Counted from the first letter of the stretch, positions 1 to 9,372 are shown. The stretch: 24,961 nt of DNA from Firmicutes bacterium UBA3941 (GCA_002385665.1 DGDX01000082.1:1-24961); one strand, 5' to 3'. A program made the numbers and translations. Notes: generated from the sequence alone by a model not told the origin.

Positions 1-1508
1 ACCATATCTGTCAACACCCTTGTTGCCTTTTCCAAATCGTTAGAAGCTCCTGTAGTAATATTCTCTTTCCCAAATATTATTTCCTCGGAGCAACGACCAG
101 CCAACATTATCTTTATATTGTTTTCCATATCCCTCTTCTTGAAATACATACGGTTGGGAGGGATATTCATGCTAAAACCCCCAGCCCCTTTAGTACTGGG
201 TATTATGGTAACCTTGCTTACCCTGTTCTCGGGAGCAACCAATTTAGTAACAAGGGCGTGTCCGGCTTCATGATAGGCAGTAATCTTTCTGTCCATTTCA
301 GAGATTGTGCTCCTGTCCTTTTTTTCAAACCCGGCAATTACAGTATAAAAGGCTTTTTCTATATGATTATCTTCAATCATACCGCTCCCTTCCTTTGCAG
401 CCAGGATCGCAGCCTCGTTCATTAGATTTTCTAATTGCGCACCACTGAAATAAACGGTTTGCTGTGCCAGCTTTTCCAGATCGACTTCTTTGCTTATAGG
501 TTTATTCTTGCTATGGAGTCTTAGAATTTTTAGCCTGGCCTTGACATCCGGTAAACCTATCTCTATATGCCGGTCAAATCTGCCAGGTCTCAGTAGAGCC
601 TCGTCCAATGTATCCAACCGGTTGGTTGCCGCCACTACTACTATTCCCTCATTTTCATTAAAACCTGACATCTCTGCCAGAAGTGCGTTTAAGGTCTGAT
701 CCCTCTCGTCATTACCTCCACCTTCCAGGCCTCCGTCCCGTTTTTTACCCAAGGCATCGATTTCATCGATGAAAATTACGCATTTCCCAACCTGTCGAGC
801 TTTTTTAAATAACTCTCTAATCCTGGAGGCCCCTACCCCCACATAAACTTGAACAAAATCTGATCCGGAAACAGCGTAAAAGGGTACGCCTGCTTCACCG
901 GCTATGGCTTTTGCCAGAAGGGTCTTCCCGGTTCCGGGTGGACCATATAGGATTACACCTCTTGGAAGCCTGGCCCCATATTGAGTATATTTTTCGGGAT
1001 TATGAATAAAATCTATTAGTTCTTCAACGCTATGAACCGCCTCTTCATTCCCGGCAATATTTGAAAACTTTACTTTTACCGACTCTTCCGGTTTTATGGA
1101 CATTCCGGAAACCTTGGAAGTCTTCCCTTTAGCTTGAGGTGTCTTATTTGAAATATATAATAATCCAAAAATCAGCAGTCCCATCATAATAGCATAAGCG
1201 ATTGTTTGGTTTAAAAACTCCTGTCCCCTCTTCTCCTGTACCATTATGCCCTGTATCAGGAGTTCCTCCTTAAATCCTTCCTTCCTGGGATTGTCGGTTA
1301 TAAACTCGGTATCATCTTTTAAGATCCCGTGTATAGTTGGTCCATCATTAAGGAATACCTTTTCAACACGATTCTCTTCTATTTCTTGTAAAAAATCCTT
1401 GTAGGATATCACCTTGGGGGTTGATCTCTTGTTGTGCCATACCCCATATACTAACAATAGAAGTATCCCTACAGCTACCGCAATGATAATTCTATACTTT
1501 TTATTCAC
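1..1508 (-). CDS. ftsH: ATP-dependent zinc metalloprotease, FtsH family (partial, C-terminus beyond window)
   Basis: This is a membrane-anchored AAA+ protease that unfolds and degrades membrane and short-lived proteins. About 502 codons are visible; the C-terminus lies before base 1. The start is GTG at 1508, preceded by a GAGGGGAG ribosome site about 7 nt upstream. Residues 6-23 form the first membrane segment, roughly 30-95 the small extracytoplasmic domain, and 102-120 the second membrane segment. The AAA domain has Walker A GPPGTGKT (189-196), Walker B VIFIDEID and an arginine-finger region RPGRFDR. The zinc site HEAGH is at 413-417, and a third-ligand type SNDLEKAT segment lies near the cut end. 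The pore loop reads FVQVYVG instead of the usual FVEMFVG, and the linker between TM2 and the AAA domain is divergent, so this may be a paralogue rather than the housekeeping copy. It is divergent from the PBP gene. The family call is firm; the paralogue idea is inference. Confidence 0.93.
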   Translation of the reverse strand, partial: MNKKYRIIIAVAVGILLLLVYGVWHNKRSTPKVISYKDFLQEIEENRVEKVFLNDGPTIHGILKDDTEFITDNPRKEGFKEELLIQGIMVQEKRGQEFLNQTIAYAIMMGLLIFGLLYISNKTPQAKGKTSKVSGMSIKPEESVKVKFSNIAGNEEAVHSVEELIDFIHNPEKYTQYGARLPRGVILYGPPGTGKTLLAKAIAGEAGVPFYAVSGSDFVQVYVGVGASRIRELFKKARQVGKCVIFIDEIDALGKKRDGGLEGGGNDERDQTLNALLAEMSGFNENEGIVVVAATNRLDTLDEALLRPGRFDRHIEIGLPDVKARLKILRLHSKNKPISKEVDLEKLAQQTVYFSGAQLENLMNEAAILAAKEGSGMIEDNHIEKAFYTVIAGFEKKDRSTISEMDRKITAYHEAGHALVTKLVAPENRVSKVTIIPSTKGAGGFSMNIPPNRMYFKKRDMENNIKIMLAGRCSEEIIFGKENITTGASNDLEKATRVLTDM

Positions 1509-1896
1509 TGTATCACTCCCCTCTACCTTCTAAATGATTCCACTGTACTCATATCACATAAAGACGTTATACGTTTCTAGTATTACAAAGATATATCATC
1601 CTTAAATAAGGCAACGCACTGAACCAGTCAGACAAATATCTTTAACAACTAGGACAAGAGTCAAAAATCTTATTGTAATATCATCATGGATTTTTCTTTG
1701 GATATAAATCCACACACCCAATAAAAACGGCCATATTGGCATGGCCAGATTAAGTTTACATAATATCCTGATACTATAACATTATACAAAAACTCCGGTT
1801 TATTGTCCATGGAATAGTGTACCAAGGATCATTAATACAAGCACTTGAATAAGGATACAACCATAAGTGGCCTTTCAAGAACCCAGGCTAAAATAA
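1509..1896. other. intergenic region between divergent ftsH-like and PBP genes
   Basis: This stretch is AT-rich with no convincing coding sequence. It must hold the promoter of the minus-strand protease gene, but I could not pick out a clear -35/-10 pair for it. The plus-strand promoter for the PBP gene lies just beyond its right end. A hairpin at 1722-1747 is listed separately. Confidence 0.5.
1722..1747 (-). terminator. possible orphan rho-independent terminator, minus strand
   Basis: Read on the minus strand, GGCCAT, six bases, then ATGGCC form a perfect 6-bp stem, followed directly by GTTTTTAT. No minus-strand gene precedes it, since the region to its right is the PBP promoter and coding strand. 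It may insulate the ftsH-like gene from antisense transcription, or it may be chance. The stem is short and the U-tract modest. Confidence 0.3.
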
Positions 1897-1924
1897 TTGT
1901 CATGTTATGGTTTATACATATAAA
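1897..1924 (+). promoter_or_regulatory. sigma-A type promoter for the PBP gene
   Basis: TTGTCA (1897-1902) and TATAAA (1919-1924) are separated by 16 bp, each one base off consensus. A transcript would start near 1931, giving a leader of about 56 nt to the ATG at 1987. It also argues against translation starting at the in-frame GTG at 1927, which would lie at or before the transcript start. Confidence 0.5.
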
Positions 1925-1986
1925 TTGTGGGAATAATAACTATAAATGCCAATACTTTATATAAGCGTATTAAGGGGGAGATTTAT

Positions 1987-4488
1987 ATGGCTCATAAGGA
2001 TCCCATTCCAACAAGGCTTTCCAAAAGGGTTAATAATAGATCTAATAAATTGAAAAGGACGATCAGAATAATTTTGGCTGTACCGCTTATAGGCCTGGCC
2101 ATATTGCTTACAGCTGCATCCTTTATACTGGGAGCAACCATAAGTACGTGGAAGGAATTGGACATAGAAAAGTTGGAGAACATCCAACAATCATCTTTTA
2201 TTTACGATTATCAGGATGAGAAGATTACCAATATCCATGGAAGTGAAAATCGAATTAAAGTCGCCCTCTCTGATATACCCCAACACGTCCAGGATGCTTT
2301 TATCGCTACGGAAGATATTCGTTTTTATAAACATCCGGGTTTCGATATAAAGCGTCTTGCATCCTCCCTATGGCACAACATCAAGGCCAGGGCTTATGTG
2401 CAAGGGGGAGGCACAATAACTCAACAGGTGGTTCGCAACGCCTTCCTGTCACAAAAAAAAGTAATGAGCAGAAAGATTCAGGAAATATATCTAGCATATC
2501 AACTGGAAAAGAAATATTCAAAGGAGCAGATTCTCGAAACCTATTTAAACCTAATCTACTTCGGTAAAGGGACCTACGGCGTTGAAACGGCCTCCAACAG
2601 GTATTTCGGAAAATCCGTTAAAGATCTGACCGTAGCAGAAGGAGCAATGCTGGCAGGTATAATAAAGAACCCAGGCCGTTATTCGCCTCTTATAGATAGG
2701 GAAAGCTCAATGAAGAGGAAGGATCTGGTGATTGACCTTATGGTAAAAAACGGCTACCTCACCGCATCTGAAGGGAAAAGTGCCAAGGAAGATCCCATAG
2801 AATTGGTAGAAACACCGCCGACGAGTTACGTCCACAGCTATTTTATGGATATGGTGTTAAAGGAAGCGGCAGATATTTTAAAAGTCAAAGAGGAAACCCT
2901 GTTCACCAATGGGTACAGGATATACACTACCCTTGATAGGGAACTACAGCAATTTTGTGAGGAACTTTTCGATAAAGATGAGTTTTTCCCCAAAAGCCCG
3001 GCAAGTGGGGAAACCAGCCAGGGAGCCTTGGTCGTACTCGATAGTTCTACCGGAGGAGTACGGGCTCTGCTGGGAGGGAGATCAGATGATAAATCCATAC
3101 GTAAGGCTTTCAACAGAGCAACCCAAGCAAAGCGCCAGCCAGGATCCGTAATCAAGCCACTGGTTGTATATGCCCCTGCTATTGAGAATTTTGGATATAC
3201 CCCTGCAACCTTTGTAGAGGATGCTCCCATTACAATCGACAACTATACTCCGTCTAATTATGGAGGAAAAACCCGGGGATGGGTAACCATTCGGGAGGCA
3301 ATAGCCACCTCCATCAATATCCCGGCAGTTAAAGTCCTTCATGATATCGGTGTTAGCAGCGGTGTGTCCTTTGCAAAGGGATTGGGTATACCTTTCGCCG
3401 AAGAAGACCGGAATTTATCCGTAGCCCTTGGTGGCTTTCACTATGGTATCAGCCCAATGGAATTGGCCAGGGCTTATATGGTATTTGCAGACAGAGGTAA
3501 GTATAAGGAGTATACAACTATCCGTAGAATTGAAGACCCCAAGGGATTGGTTGTGTATGAATTTAATCCCCACAAAACCCAATACGTATCAGAGGAAACT
3601 GCTTTTATTATAAATAACATGTTACAGTCATCCGTTGAATGGCAGAACGGGACAGCCAACAGATTGAAACCCCTAGGCATCCCCTTAGCCGCCAAGACCG
3701 GGACTGTACAGCTCCCCGACACCCAGGAATTCAGGAAGATAGATGGTACTAAGGATACCTGGATTGCGGTCTACAATCCGGATTATGTAGTAACAGTATG
3801 GTTGGGTTTTGATGAGACCACTTCCCAAAACTATTTGCCCGCCAACGCTGTAGGGGGCTCTTTCACAGCTGATATCTCCAGAGAAATATTACAACATATT
3901 TACAAAAATCGGAAGGCAAAAAACTTTGAAAAACCCCTAAATGTATTGGAAGTGGAATTAGATGCAAAGGCGTTGAATGAAAGACACCAGGCCTTGTTGG
4001 CATCCCCCCTTACCCCTCAAGACCAAATAGTGCTTGAGTATTTCACACGGGGCAATGTCCCACGCCAGGAAACTGATTATTGGGTTATCCCTGACCCTCC
4101 AAAGGATTTTGAGATAACCATTGCCCCAAGCGGATTCCCTACTATATCCTTTACATCAACCCAATCCTTTGCTGTGTATGACATATATAGGGCCAGTAGG
4201 GGTATGGAAGCTATACCTGTACAACGCTTGAAGCAGGGAAACCAGCCCAGGCTGCAATGGACAGATACATCAGTAAAACCCAATGAGACATATAGCTACT
4301 ATGTAATAGCTACACATCCTGAAATTACCATGGATGGGGTACATGTACAAAGTCTGCCTACGCCTGTACTAACCCTTACAATCCCCAATATAGGTCATAC
4401 TGACACCATTGATGGGCAACAGACAGAAGATACCAGACAGGACAATCAAGCAGAGGAAAACAATGTAATATCAATCCAGATTCCCTAA
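1987..4488 (+). CDS. class A penicillin-binding protein (bifunctional transglycosylase/transpeptidase)
   Basis: This enzyme polymerises lipid II into glycan strands and cross-links their peptides at the outer face of the membrane. The start is ATG 1987 (833 residues), chosen because AAGGGGGAG lies 6-7 nt upstream; an in-frame GTG at 1927 has no such site. A basic cytoplasmic tail precedes a membrane segment at about 25-50. The GT51 domain has the catalytic Glu109 in ATEDIRFYKHPG, then GGGTITQQ and later KKYSKEQILETYLN. The transpeptidase domain has the nucleophile motif SVIK (Ser387), SIN in ATSINIPAV, and KTGT at 570-573. After about residue 690 come a fibronectin type III-like segment (YDIYRAS...YSYYVIA) and an acidic low-complexity tail, as in many clostridial PBP1A-like proteins. 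All catalytic motifs are intact. The 3' end overlaps the convergent TPR gene by 18 bp. Confidence 0.95.
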   Translation: MAHKDPIPTRLSKRVNNRSNKLKRTIRIILAVPLIGLAILLTAASFILGATISTWKELDIEKLENIQQSSFIYDYQDEKITNIHGSENRIKVALSDIPQHVQDAFIATEDIRFYKHPGFDIKRLASSLWHNIKARAYVQGGGTITQQVVRNAFLSQKKVMSRKIQEIYLAYQLEKKYSKEQILETYLNLIYFGKGTYGVETASNRYFGKSVKDLTVAEGAMLAGIIKNPGRYSPLIDRESSMKRKDLVIDLMVKNGYLTASEGKSAKEDPIELVETPPTSYVHSYFMDMVLKEAADILKVKEETLFTNGYRIYTTLDRELQQFCEELFDKDEFFPKSPASGETSQGALVVLDSSTGGVRALLGGRSDDKSIRKAFNRATQAKRQPGSVIKPLVVYAPAIENFGYTPATFVEDAPITIDNYTPSNYGGKTRGWVTIREAIATSINIPAVKVLHDIGVSSGVSFAKGLGIPFAEEDRNLSVALGGFHYGISPMELARAYMVFADRGKYKEYTTIRRIEDPKGLVVYEFNPHKTQYVSEETAFIINNMLQSSVEWQNGTANRLKPLGIPLAAKTGTVQLPDTQEFRKIDGTKDTWIAVYNPDYVVTVWLGFDETTSQNYLPANAVGGSFTADISREILQHIYKNRKAKNFEKPLNVLEVELDAKALNERHQALLASPLTPQDQIVLEYFTRGNVPRQETDYWVIPDPPKDFEITIAPSGFPTISFTSTQSFAVYDIYRASRGMEAIPVQRLKQGNQPRLQWTDTSVKPNETYSYYVIATHPEITMDGVHVQSLPTPVLTLTIPNIGHTDTIDGQQTEDTRQDNQAEENNVISIQIP

Positions 4489-5157
4489 AGCTTCTTTAAT
4501 GTCCTCAATGGTAATGGCGCTCAGGGGGGTAATGTTACAGGTAAGGGCCTTGTCCAGCTTTTCCCTGGCCCTTTCTTTGTCCCCCTCTTGGGAATAGATA
4601 AGGCCCAGATAGTATAGGGTTACGGCTTGATCGTCCTTTTCTTCTTCTGCCCTTTCAAAGTAGTCCTTGGCCTTGTCTACTTGTCCCATTTTGTAGTAGA
4701 TTTGGCCCAGGTTATCTAAAATAACCGGATCATCCTCATCGTATTCCAAACCCTCTAAGTTGTATTCCAAAGCCCTCTCCAAATCTCCCTTTTGAATAAG
4801 TAGGTAACCCAGGGTACCATACACCCTTCCACTGCGATATTTCCTATGTACCTCTTCCATCATTTCCACAGCCACATCAATATCTCCCAGCTTCCAATAG
4901 GCTAGGCTAATGTTTATCTTGGCCATTGTTTTATGTTCTTCTTTTGCCGGCAAATCCGTCAGAACCGTACTAAACAATTCTTTGGCTTTTTCAAAATTTC
5001 CCTCTCTAAGCATTAACACTCCATAGGACAGTAGGTAGTTTGGTTTGTAAATCCCCAGTTTTTCAGCCTTCTTGTACATATCTACGGCTTTATCAAATTT
5101 AGCCCTGCTATGGTTATAGTATCCTAAAAAACCATACAGATTCCCCATAATAGACAA
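4471..5157 (-). CDS. tetratricopeptide repeat protein
   Basis: This 228-residue protein has no signal peptide or membrane segment and is built almost entirely of TPR units, about six 34-residue helix pairs. Examples are YNHSRAKFDKAVDMYKKAEKLG near the N-terminus, DLERALEYNLEGLEYD and VDKAKDYFERAEEEKDD in the middle, and DKERAREKLDKALT near the end. Such proteins are cytoplasmic scaffolds, and no partner can be read from the sequence. The start is taken as TTG at 5157, with GGAAAGG about 10 nt upstream; an ATG three codons in (5148) is the alternative. It lies 133 bp downstream of the ABC pair on the same strand with no clear terminator between, so read-through is possible. Its 3' end overlaps the convergent PBP gene. 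The fold is certain; the function is unknown. Confidence 0.85.
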   Translation of the reverse strand: MSIMGNLYGFLGYYNHSRAKFDKAVDMYKKAEKLGIYKPNYLLSYGVLMLREGNFEKAKELFSTVLTDLPAKEEHKTMAKINISLAYWKLGDIDVAVEMMEEVHRKYRSGRVYGTLGYLLIQKGDLERALEYNLEGLEYDEDDPVILDNLGQIYYKMGQVDKAKDYFERAEEEKDDQAVTLYYLGLIYSQEGDKERAREKLDKALTCNITPLSAITIEDIKEALGNLD

Positions 5158-5218
5158 GTGCCATCATCCTTTCCTTTAATAGAAAAACTGTTCTTATTTC
5201 ACCTGGTTAAATGCTCTT

Positions 5219-5236
5219 GGCAGCTCTATGGCTGCC
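5219..5236. repeat. short inverted repeat between TPR and ABC transporter genes
   Basis: GGCAGC, six bases, then GCTGCC form a perfect 6-bp hairpin in the gap after the ABC gene stop codon. There is no T-run on the minus-strand side, so it is not a standard terminator. It could be a weak pause or processing site. Confidence 0.3.
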
Positions 5237-5290
5237 GTACAACCCATATTATATGAATTTTAATCAAAAATGTCCACATATGGAAATTAC

Positions 5291-7141
5291 CTATGCATCG
5301 GCAAATTGGCTATTGTATAGGGATGTATAGAAACCATTTTTCTCAAGTAGCTCATCATGGCTACCCATTTCTACAATATCCCCGTCTCTCATTACCAAAA
5401 TCATATCCGCATCCCTAATGGTAGAAAGCCTATGGGCAATTATGAAGGATGTTTTCCCCTGCATAAGGTGTTCCATAGCCCTTTGTATTAACAGCTCGGT
5501 TCTTGTATCGACGGATGATGTCGCTTCATCCAATATCAATATCTTGGGATCCGAAAGTATGGCCCTGGCAATAGTTAATAGCTGCTTTTGCCCTTGGGAG
5601 ATATTACTGGCATCTTCATTTATGACCATATCGTATCCCTCCGGCAGAGTTAATATAAACCTATGGGCATGGGCAGCCCTTGCAGCCTCAACAACCTCTT
5701 GATCACTAGCATCAGGCCTTCCATACCTGATGTTTTCCATTATAGTGCCGGAGAAAAGCCAGGTATCCTGAAGTACCATACCAAACATACTCCTTAAATC
5801 TTTTCTGGTTAAGGAGTTTATATCATACCCGTCGATGTAAATCCTACCGTCATCCACATCATAGAAGCGCATTAAGAGCTTCACGATAGTAGTCTTTCCA
5901 GCCCCTGTAGGACCAACGATAGCTATCCTTTGACCGGGTTTTATGTCCGCAGAAAAGCCTTTTATAATGGTCTGGTCCTCCTTGTAGCCAAATCTAACCT
6001 TTTCAAAGGTCACCCTGCCTTCAATCCCATCAAGCTTATGGGGAATAGTAATATCCTCTTCTTCCTCCTTCTCATCCAGAAATTCGAAGACCCGCTCTGC
6101 AGCTGCCGCTGTAGACTGTAGCACATTGCTTATCTGGGCAAGTTGATTAACCGGCTGGGTAAAGTTTCTTATGTATTGAATAAAGGACAGAATATCCCCT
6201 ACTTCTATAACTTTTCTTACCGCCAGCCATCCACCTAGAATGGAAACTACCACATATCCTAAATTTCCGATAAACACCATGATCGGCATCATCATCCCCG
6301 ATAAAAACTGGGATTTCCACGCTGAATCATAAAGTTCACCATTAATCTTATTAAACTCTTCTATAACCTGCTCCTCTGCATTGAATGCCTTCATAACATT
6401 GTGACCACCATACACCTCTTCAATATGTCCGTTGACATATCCAAGGTTTTTTTGTTGGGCTACGAAATATTTCTGAGATCTCTTCACTACCACCATAACC
6501 AGTGCCATGGATATAGGAAGCATTAAAATAGCTGCAAGGGTCATTTGCCAACTAATTGATATCATCATAATGAGCACGCCTATGAAGCTTGTACCCGATG
6601 TTATAATTTGACTGGTGCTTTGGCTTAAGGATTGGCTGACTGTATCCACATCATTGGTAACCCTGGATAAGACCTCCCCATGGGTCACGGTGTCAAAATA
6701 CTTAAGGGGAAGCCTGTTTACCTTTTGGGATATTTCCCTTCTTAAATTATAGGATATCTTCTGGGCAACACCGGTAACTATAAAGCCCTGCACAAAGGAG
6801 AAGAACGCAGATAAGAGGTACAGTCCAATAAGGATAAGAATAATGTTCCCTAGATACCCAAAATCAATGCCGCCACCTGGTAGACCTGCTATCTTTGCTA
6901 CCAGTCCTTCAAATATATTGGTTGTTGCTCTCCCTAGTATCTTTGGTCCTACTATAGAAAAGGCTGCACTGCCTATGGCAAAAACTATCACTACACCCAA
7001 CTGTAACCGATAAGGTCTTAAATACCCAAGAAGCTTGGAAAAGGTCTCCTTAAGGTTTTTGGGTTTCTCGAAGGATCCTGAACCTCTGCCAGCTCCATTT
7101 TCCATTTTCCCAGGCCTTCTTCTTGTCCTCTTTTCACTCAT
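5291..7141 (-). CDS. ABC exporter half-transporter, subunit with intact catalytic residues (BmrD/TM288-like)
   Basis: This 616-residue half-transporter has a six-helix exporter membrane domain (about 50-340) followed by a nucleotide-binding domain. Walker A is GPTGAGKTT (410-418), the Q-loop region reads LQDTWLF, Walker B ends LDE with catalytic Glu539, and the H-loop His is 570 (IIAHRLST). The signature motif is ISQGQ (514-518) rather than LSGGQ. In heterodimeric exporters such as TM287/288 and BmrCD, the subunit with the normal Walker B Glu and H-loop His carries the altered signature, which completes the partner's degenerate ATP site. That is the pattern seen here. The ATG overlaps the upstream partner's TGA (ATGA, 7138-7141), indicating translational coupling. 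The substrate cannot be told; relatives export drugs or lipids. Confidence 0.93.
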   Translation of the reverse strand: MSEKRTRRRPGKMENGAGRGSGSFEKPKNLKETFSKLLGYLRPYRLQLGVVIVFAIGSAAFSIVGPKILGRATTNIFEGLVAKIAGLPGGGIDFGYLGNIILILIGLYLLSAFFSFVQGFIVTGVAQKISYNLRREISQKVNRLPLKYFDTVTHGEVLSRVTNDVDTVSQSLSQSTSQIITSGTSFIGVLIMMISISWQMTLAAILMLPISMALVMVVVKRSQKYFVAQQKNLGYVNGHIEEVYGGHNVMKAFNAEEQVIEEFNKINGELYDSAWKSQFLSGMMMPIMVFIGNLGYVVVSILGGWLAVRKVIEVGDILSFIQYIRNFTQPVNQLAQISNVLQSTAAAAERVFEFLDEKEEEEDITIPHKLDGIEGRVTFEKVRFGYKEDQTIIKGFSADIKPGQRIAIVGPTGAGKTTIVKLLMRFYDVDDGRIYIDGYDINSLTRKDLRSMFGMVLQDTWLFSGTIMENIRYGRPDASDQEVVEAARAAHAHRFILTLPEGYDMVINEDASNISQGQKQLLTIARAILSDPKILILDEATSSVDTRTELLIQRAMEHLMQGKTSFIIAHRLSTIRDADMILVMRDGDIVEMGSHDELLEKNGFYTSLYNSQFADA

Positions 7142-9372
7142 ATGGCAAGTTCCTCCTCCGATAACTGGGATAGGGCAATCTGCCTATATACCTCGCAGCT
7201 CTTCAATAGCTCCTTATGGGTTCCCTGCCCTACTATTCTGCCCTCGTCCAGCACCACAATTTTATCTGCCTTCATTATGGTGTTAATCCTCTGAGCTACT
7301 ATTAGTATAGTTCTGTCCTTTATCTCCCGTTTCATGGCCCTTCTGAGTGCGGCATCGGTCCTAAAATCCAGGGCAGAAAAGCTGTCATCGAATATTAATA
7401 CCTTTGGAGCCCTTGCTAAGGCTCTTGCGATGGACAATCTCTGTCTCTGCCCACCGGATACATTGGTACCTCCCTGTGATATTTCTGAATGTATACCAGC
7501 TTCCTTTTCATCTATAAATTCCTTGGCTTGGGAAATCTCTATTGATTTTATAACGTCGCCTTCGCTGGCATTAGCATTCTTACCATATTTTATGTTGCTC
7601 TCAATAGTACCTTTAAAAAGTATCCCTTTTTGTGGTACATATCCGATCCTATCCCTTAAGTCCCGAAGCCTTATATCCCTGATGTCTATACCGTCCAACA
7701 AAATCTGTCCTTTTGATACGTCATAAAACCTGGGAATGAGATTAATTAAAGTGGACTTCCCGCTGCCGGTACTTCCAATAAAAGCTGTAGTTTCTCCCAG
7801 CTCCGCTACGAAGGATACGCCCTCTAAAACGCACTCTTCCGCACCGGGATACCTAAAGAAAACATCTTTAAATTCAATACATCCTTTAAAATCCTTACCC
7901 AATTCCTTTGGATTCATGGGATCGACAATAACCGCTTCCCTATCCAAAACCTCGGAGATTCTCTGGGCGGAAACAGAAGCCCTGGGCAACATTATAGAAA
8001 CCATGGATATCATAAGGAAGGACATAATAATCTGCATGGTATACTGAATATAGGCCATCATGTCTCCCACCTGGATAGTACCTTCTTCAATTTGATGTGC
8101 ACCAACCCATATAATGAGTAGCATTATTCCATTCATGATAAGCATCATGGTCGGCATCATAATAGTCATCAGCCTGGATACAAAGAGATTGGTTCTGGTC
8201 AAATCCTTATTAGCCCTATCAAATTTATCTTCCTCGAACTTTTGATTATTAAAAGCTCTTATAACCATCATTCCGTTAAGGGCTTCCCTCATGACCAGGT
8301 TTACCCTATCCACCAGCTTTTGCATCTTCTTAAACCGCGGTGTAGCAATGGCAAAAAGCACTGTAACCAGGATAAGTACCGCCATTACGCCAACTGCGAC
8401 TATCCATGCCATAGAAGTATCGGTATTAAGGGCCCTAATCACCCCTCCCGTCCCGAGAATAGGTGCGTAAAACACCATTCTTAACAGCATCACAAGGAAC
8501 ATCTGAACCTGTTGTATGTCGTTAGTACTCCTGGTTATTAGAGAAGCGGTTGAAAAGTCGTCAAATTCAATATTGGAAAAGGAAACAACCCTTCTAAAGA
8601 CCTTTTCTCGCAGATCTTTCCCCAGAGAAGATGATACCCTTGCTGACAGGAATCCAACCAGTATTGACACTGCCATAGCCAGAAGAGCAATAAGCAACAT
8701 AATCCCGCCTATTTTTAGGACATAATTGGATTGCTCCTTATGAATGTCGACACCTATAGCCTCATATTCGAGACTAATAAAGTTTATTGCAGATTGGGTT
8801 ATCATGGAAACGGGCATCCTATCAACTTGCTCGTCAATCATAGCTCTTAATTCGTCAATTCTATCTTTTGGCAAGGCTTTCAAGGCTTCAAAGGGATCCA
8901 CCCCTTGAGGTAAATCCTCAAAAAGCGCAGCAACCCCTTGTACATTGGATATATCCAGTTCCATACCCCATACTATCAATATGGCTTTCCCAAGAATAGT
9001 ATTTAGCCTTGCAACTTCTTTCTTATCCAACGTGTCCAAAACGTATAGGCTTTCCTTTTCCAGGGATGGATATTTCTTTAGATAATATTCATATTCCCTA
9101 TCCGACAGTAGACCTCTGTCCAGCAGCTTATAGCTTTTAGTTACAAGTTCCTCTTCATTTTCCCTTAAAACAGCTTTGATCTTCTCTAATCTATCTACCC
9201 TTATAACATCCGGTACGGCATTCTCTATACCCTTCTGCTGGATTCCAACATTGACTATATTGGACATATAATCAGGCAGGGCTAATTCTGCCATAGCCTG
9301 AACAAAAAGCAGAACTACAATTATTAGGATTGTAAAGATAAATGGCTTAATTTCCTTAAGCATCCGCAACAT
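7138..9372 (-). CDS. ABC exporter half-transporter, degenerate-site subunit with large extracytoplasmic insertion (BmrC/TM287-like)
   Basis: This is the 744-residue partner of the following ABC gene. The start is ATG 9372 because GAGGTGG sits 6 nt upstream; the frame stays open a further 35 codons, but that stretch is not protein-like. The first membrane helix is at about 11-32, followed by a long, charged, mostly helical stretch to about 215 before the second helix. This is an insertion of some 170 residues where simple exporters have a short loop. The nucleotide domain has Walker A GSTGSGKST (533-541) and a normal signature VSGGQ (638-642). Walker B reads IFDDS, so the catalytic Glu is Asp663, and the H-loop reads VAQRI, so His is Gln694. 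Both changes match the degenerate-site subunit of heterodimeric exporters. The insertion would face the cell exterior. Confidence 0.93.
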   Translation of the reverse strand: MLRMLKEIKPFIFTILIIVVLLFVQAMAELALPDYMSNIVNVGIQQKGIENAVPDVIRVDRLEKIKAVLRENEEELVTKSYKLLDRGLLSDREYEYYLKKYPSLEKESLYVLDTLDKKEVARLNTILGKAILIVWGMELDISNVQGVAALFEDLPQGVDPFEALKALPKDRIDELRAMIDEQVDRMPVSMITQSAINFISLEYEAIGVDIHKEQSNYVLKIGGIMLLIALLAMAVSILVGFLSARVSSSLGKDLREKVFRRVVSFSNIEFDDFSTASLITRSTNDIQQVQMFLVMLLRMVFYAPILGTGGVIRALNTDTSMAWIVAVGVMAVLILVTVLFAIATPRFKKMQKLVDRVNLVMREALNGMMVIRAFNNQKFEEDKFDRANKDLTRTNLFVSRLMTIMMPTMMLIMNGIMLLIIWVGAHQIEEGTIQVGDMMAYIQYTMQIIMSFLMISMVSIMLPRASVSAQRISEVLDREAVIVDPMNPKELGKDFKGCIEFKDVFFRYPGAEECVLEGVSFVAELGETTAFIGSTGSGKSTLINLIPRFYDVSKGQILLDGIDIRDIRLRDLRDRIGYVPQKGILFKGTIESNIKYGKNANASEGDVIKSIEISQAKEFIDEKEAGIHSEISQGGTNVSGGQRQRLSIARALARAPKVLIFDDSFSALDFRTDAALRRAMKREIKDRTILIVAQRINTIMKADKIVVLDEGRIVGQGTHKELLKSCEVYRQIALSQLSEEELAI

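Noticed and set aside
1927..1986. 20-codon extension of the PBP from GTG 1927
   Set aside because: It lies at or before the inferred transcript start and lacks a ribosome site; ATG 1987 has AAGGGGGAG at ideal spacing.
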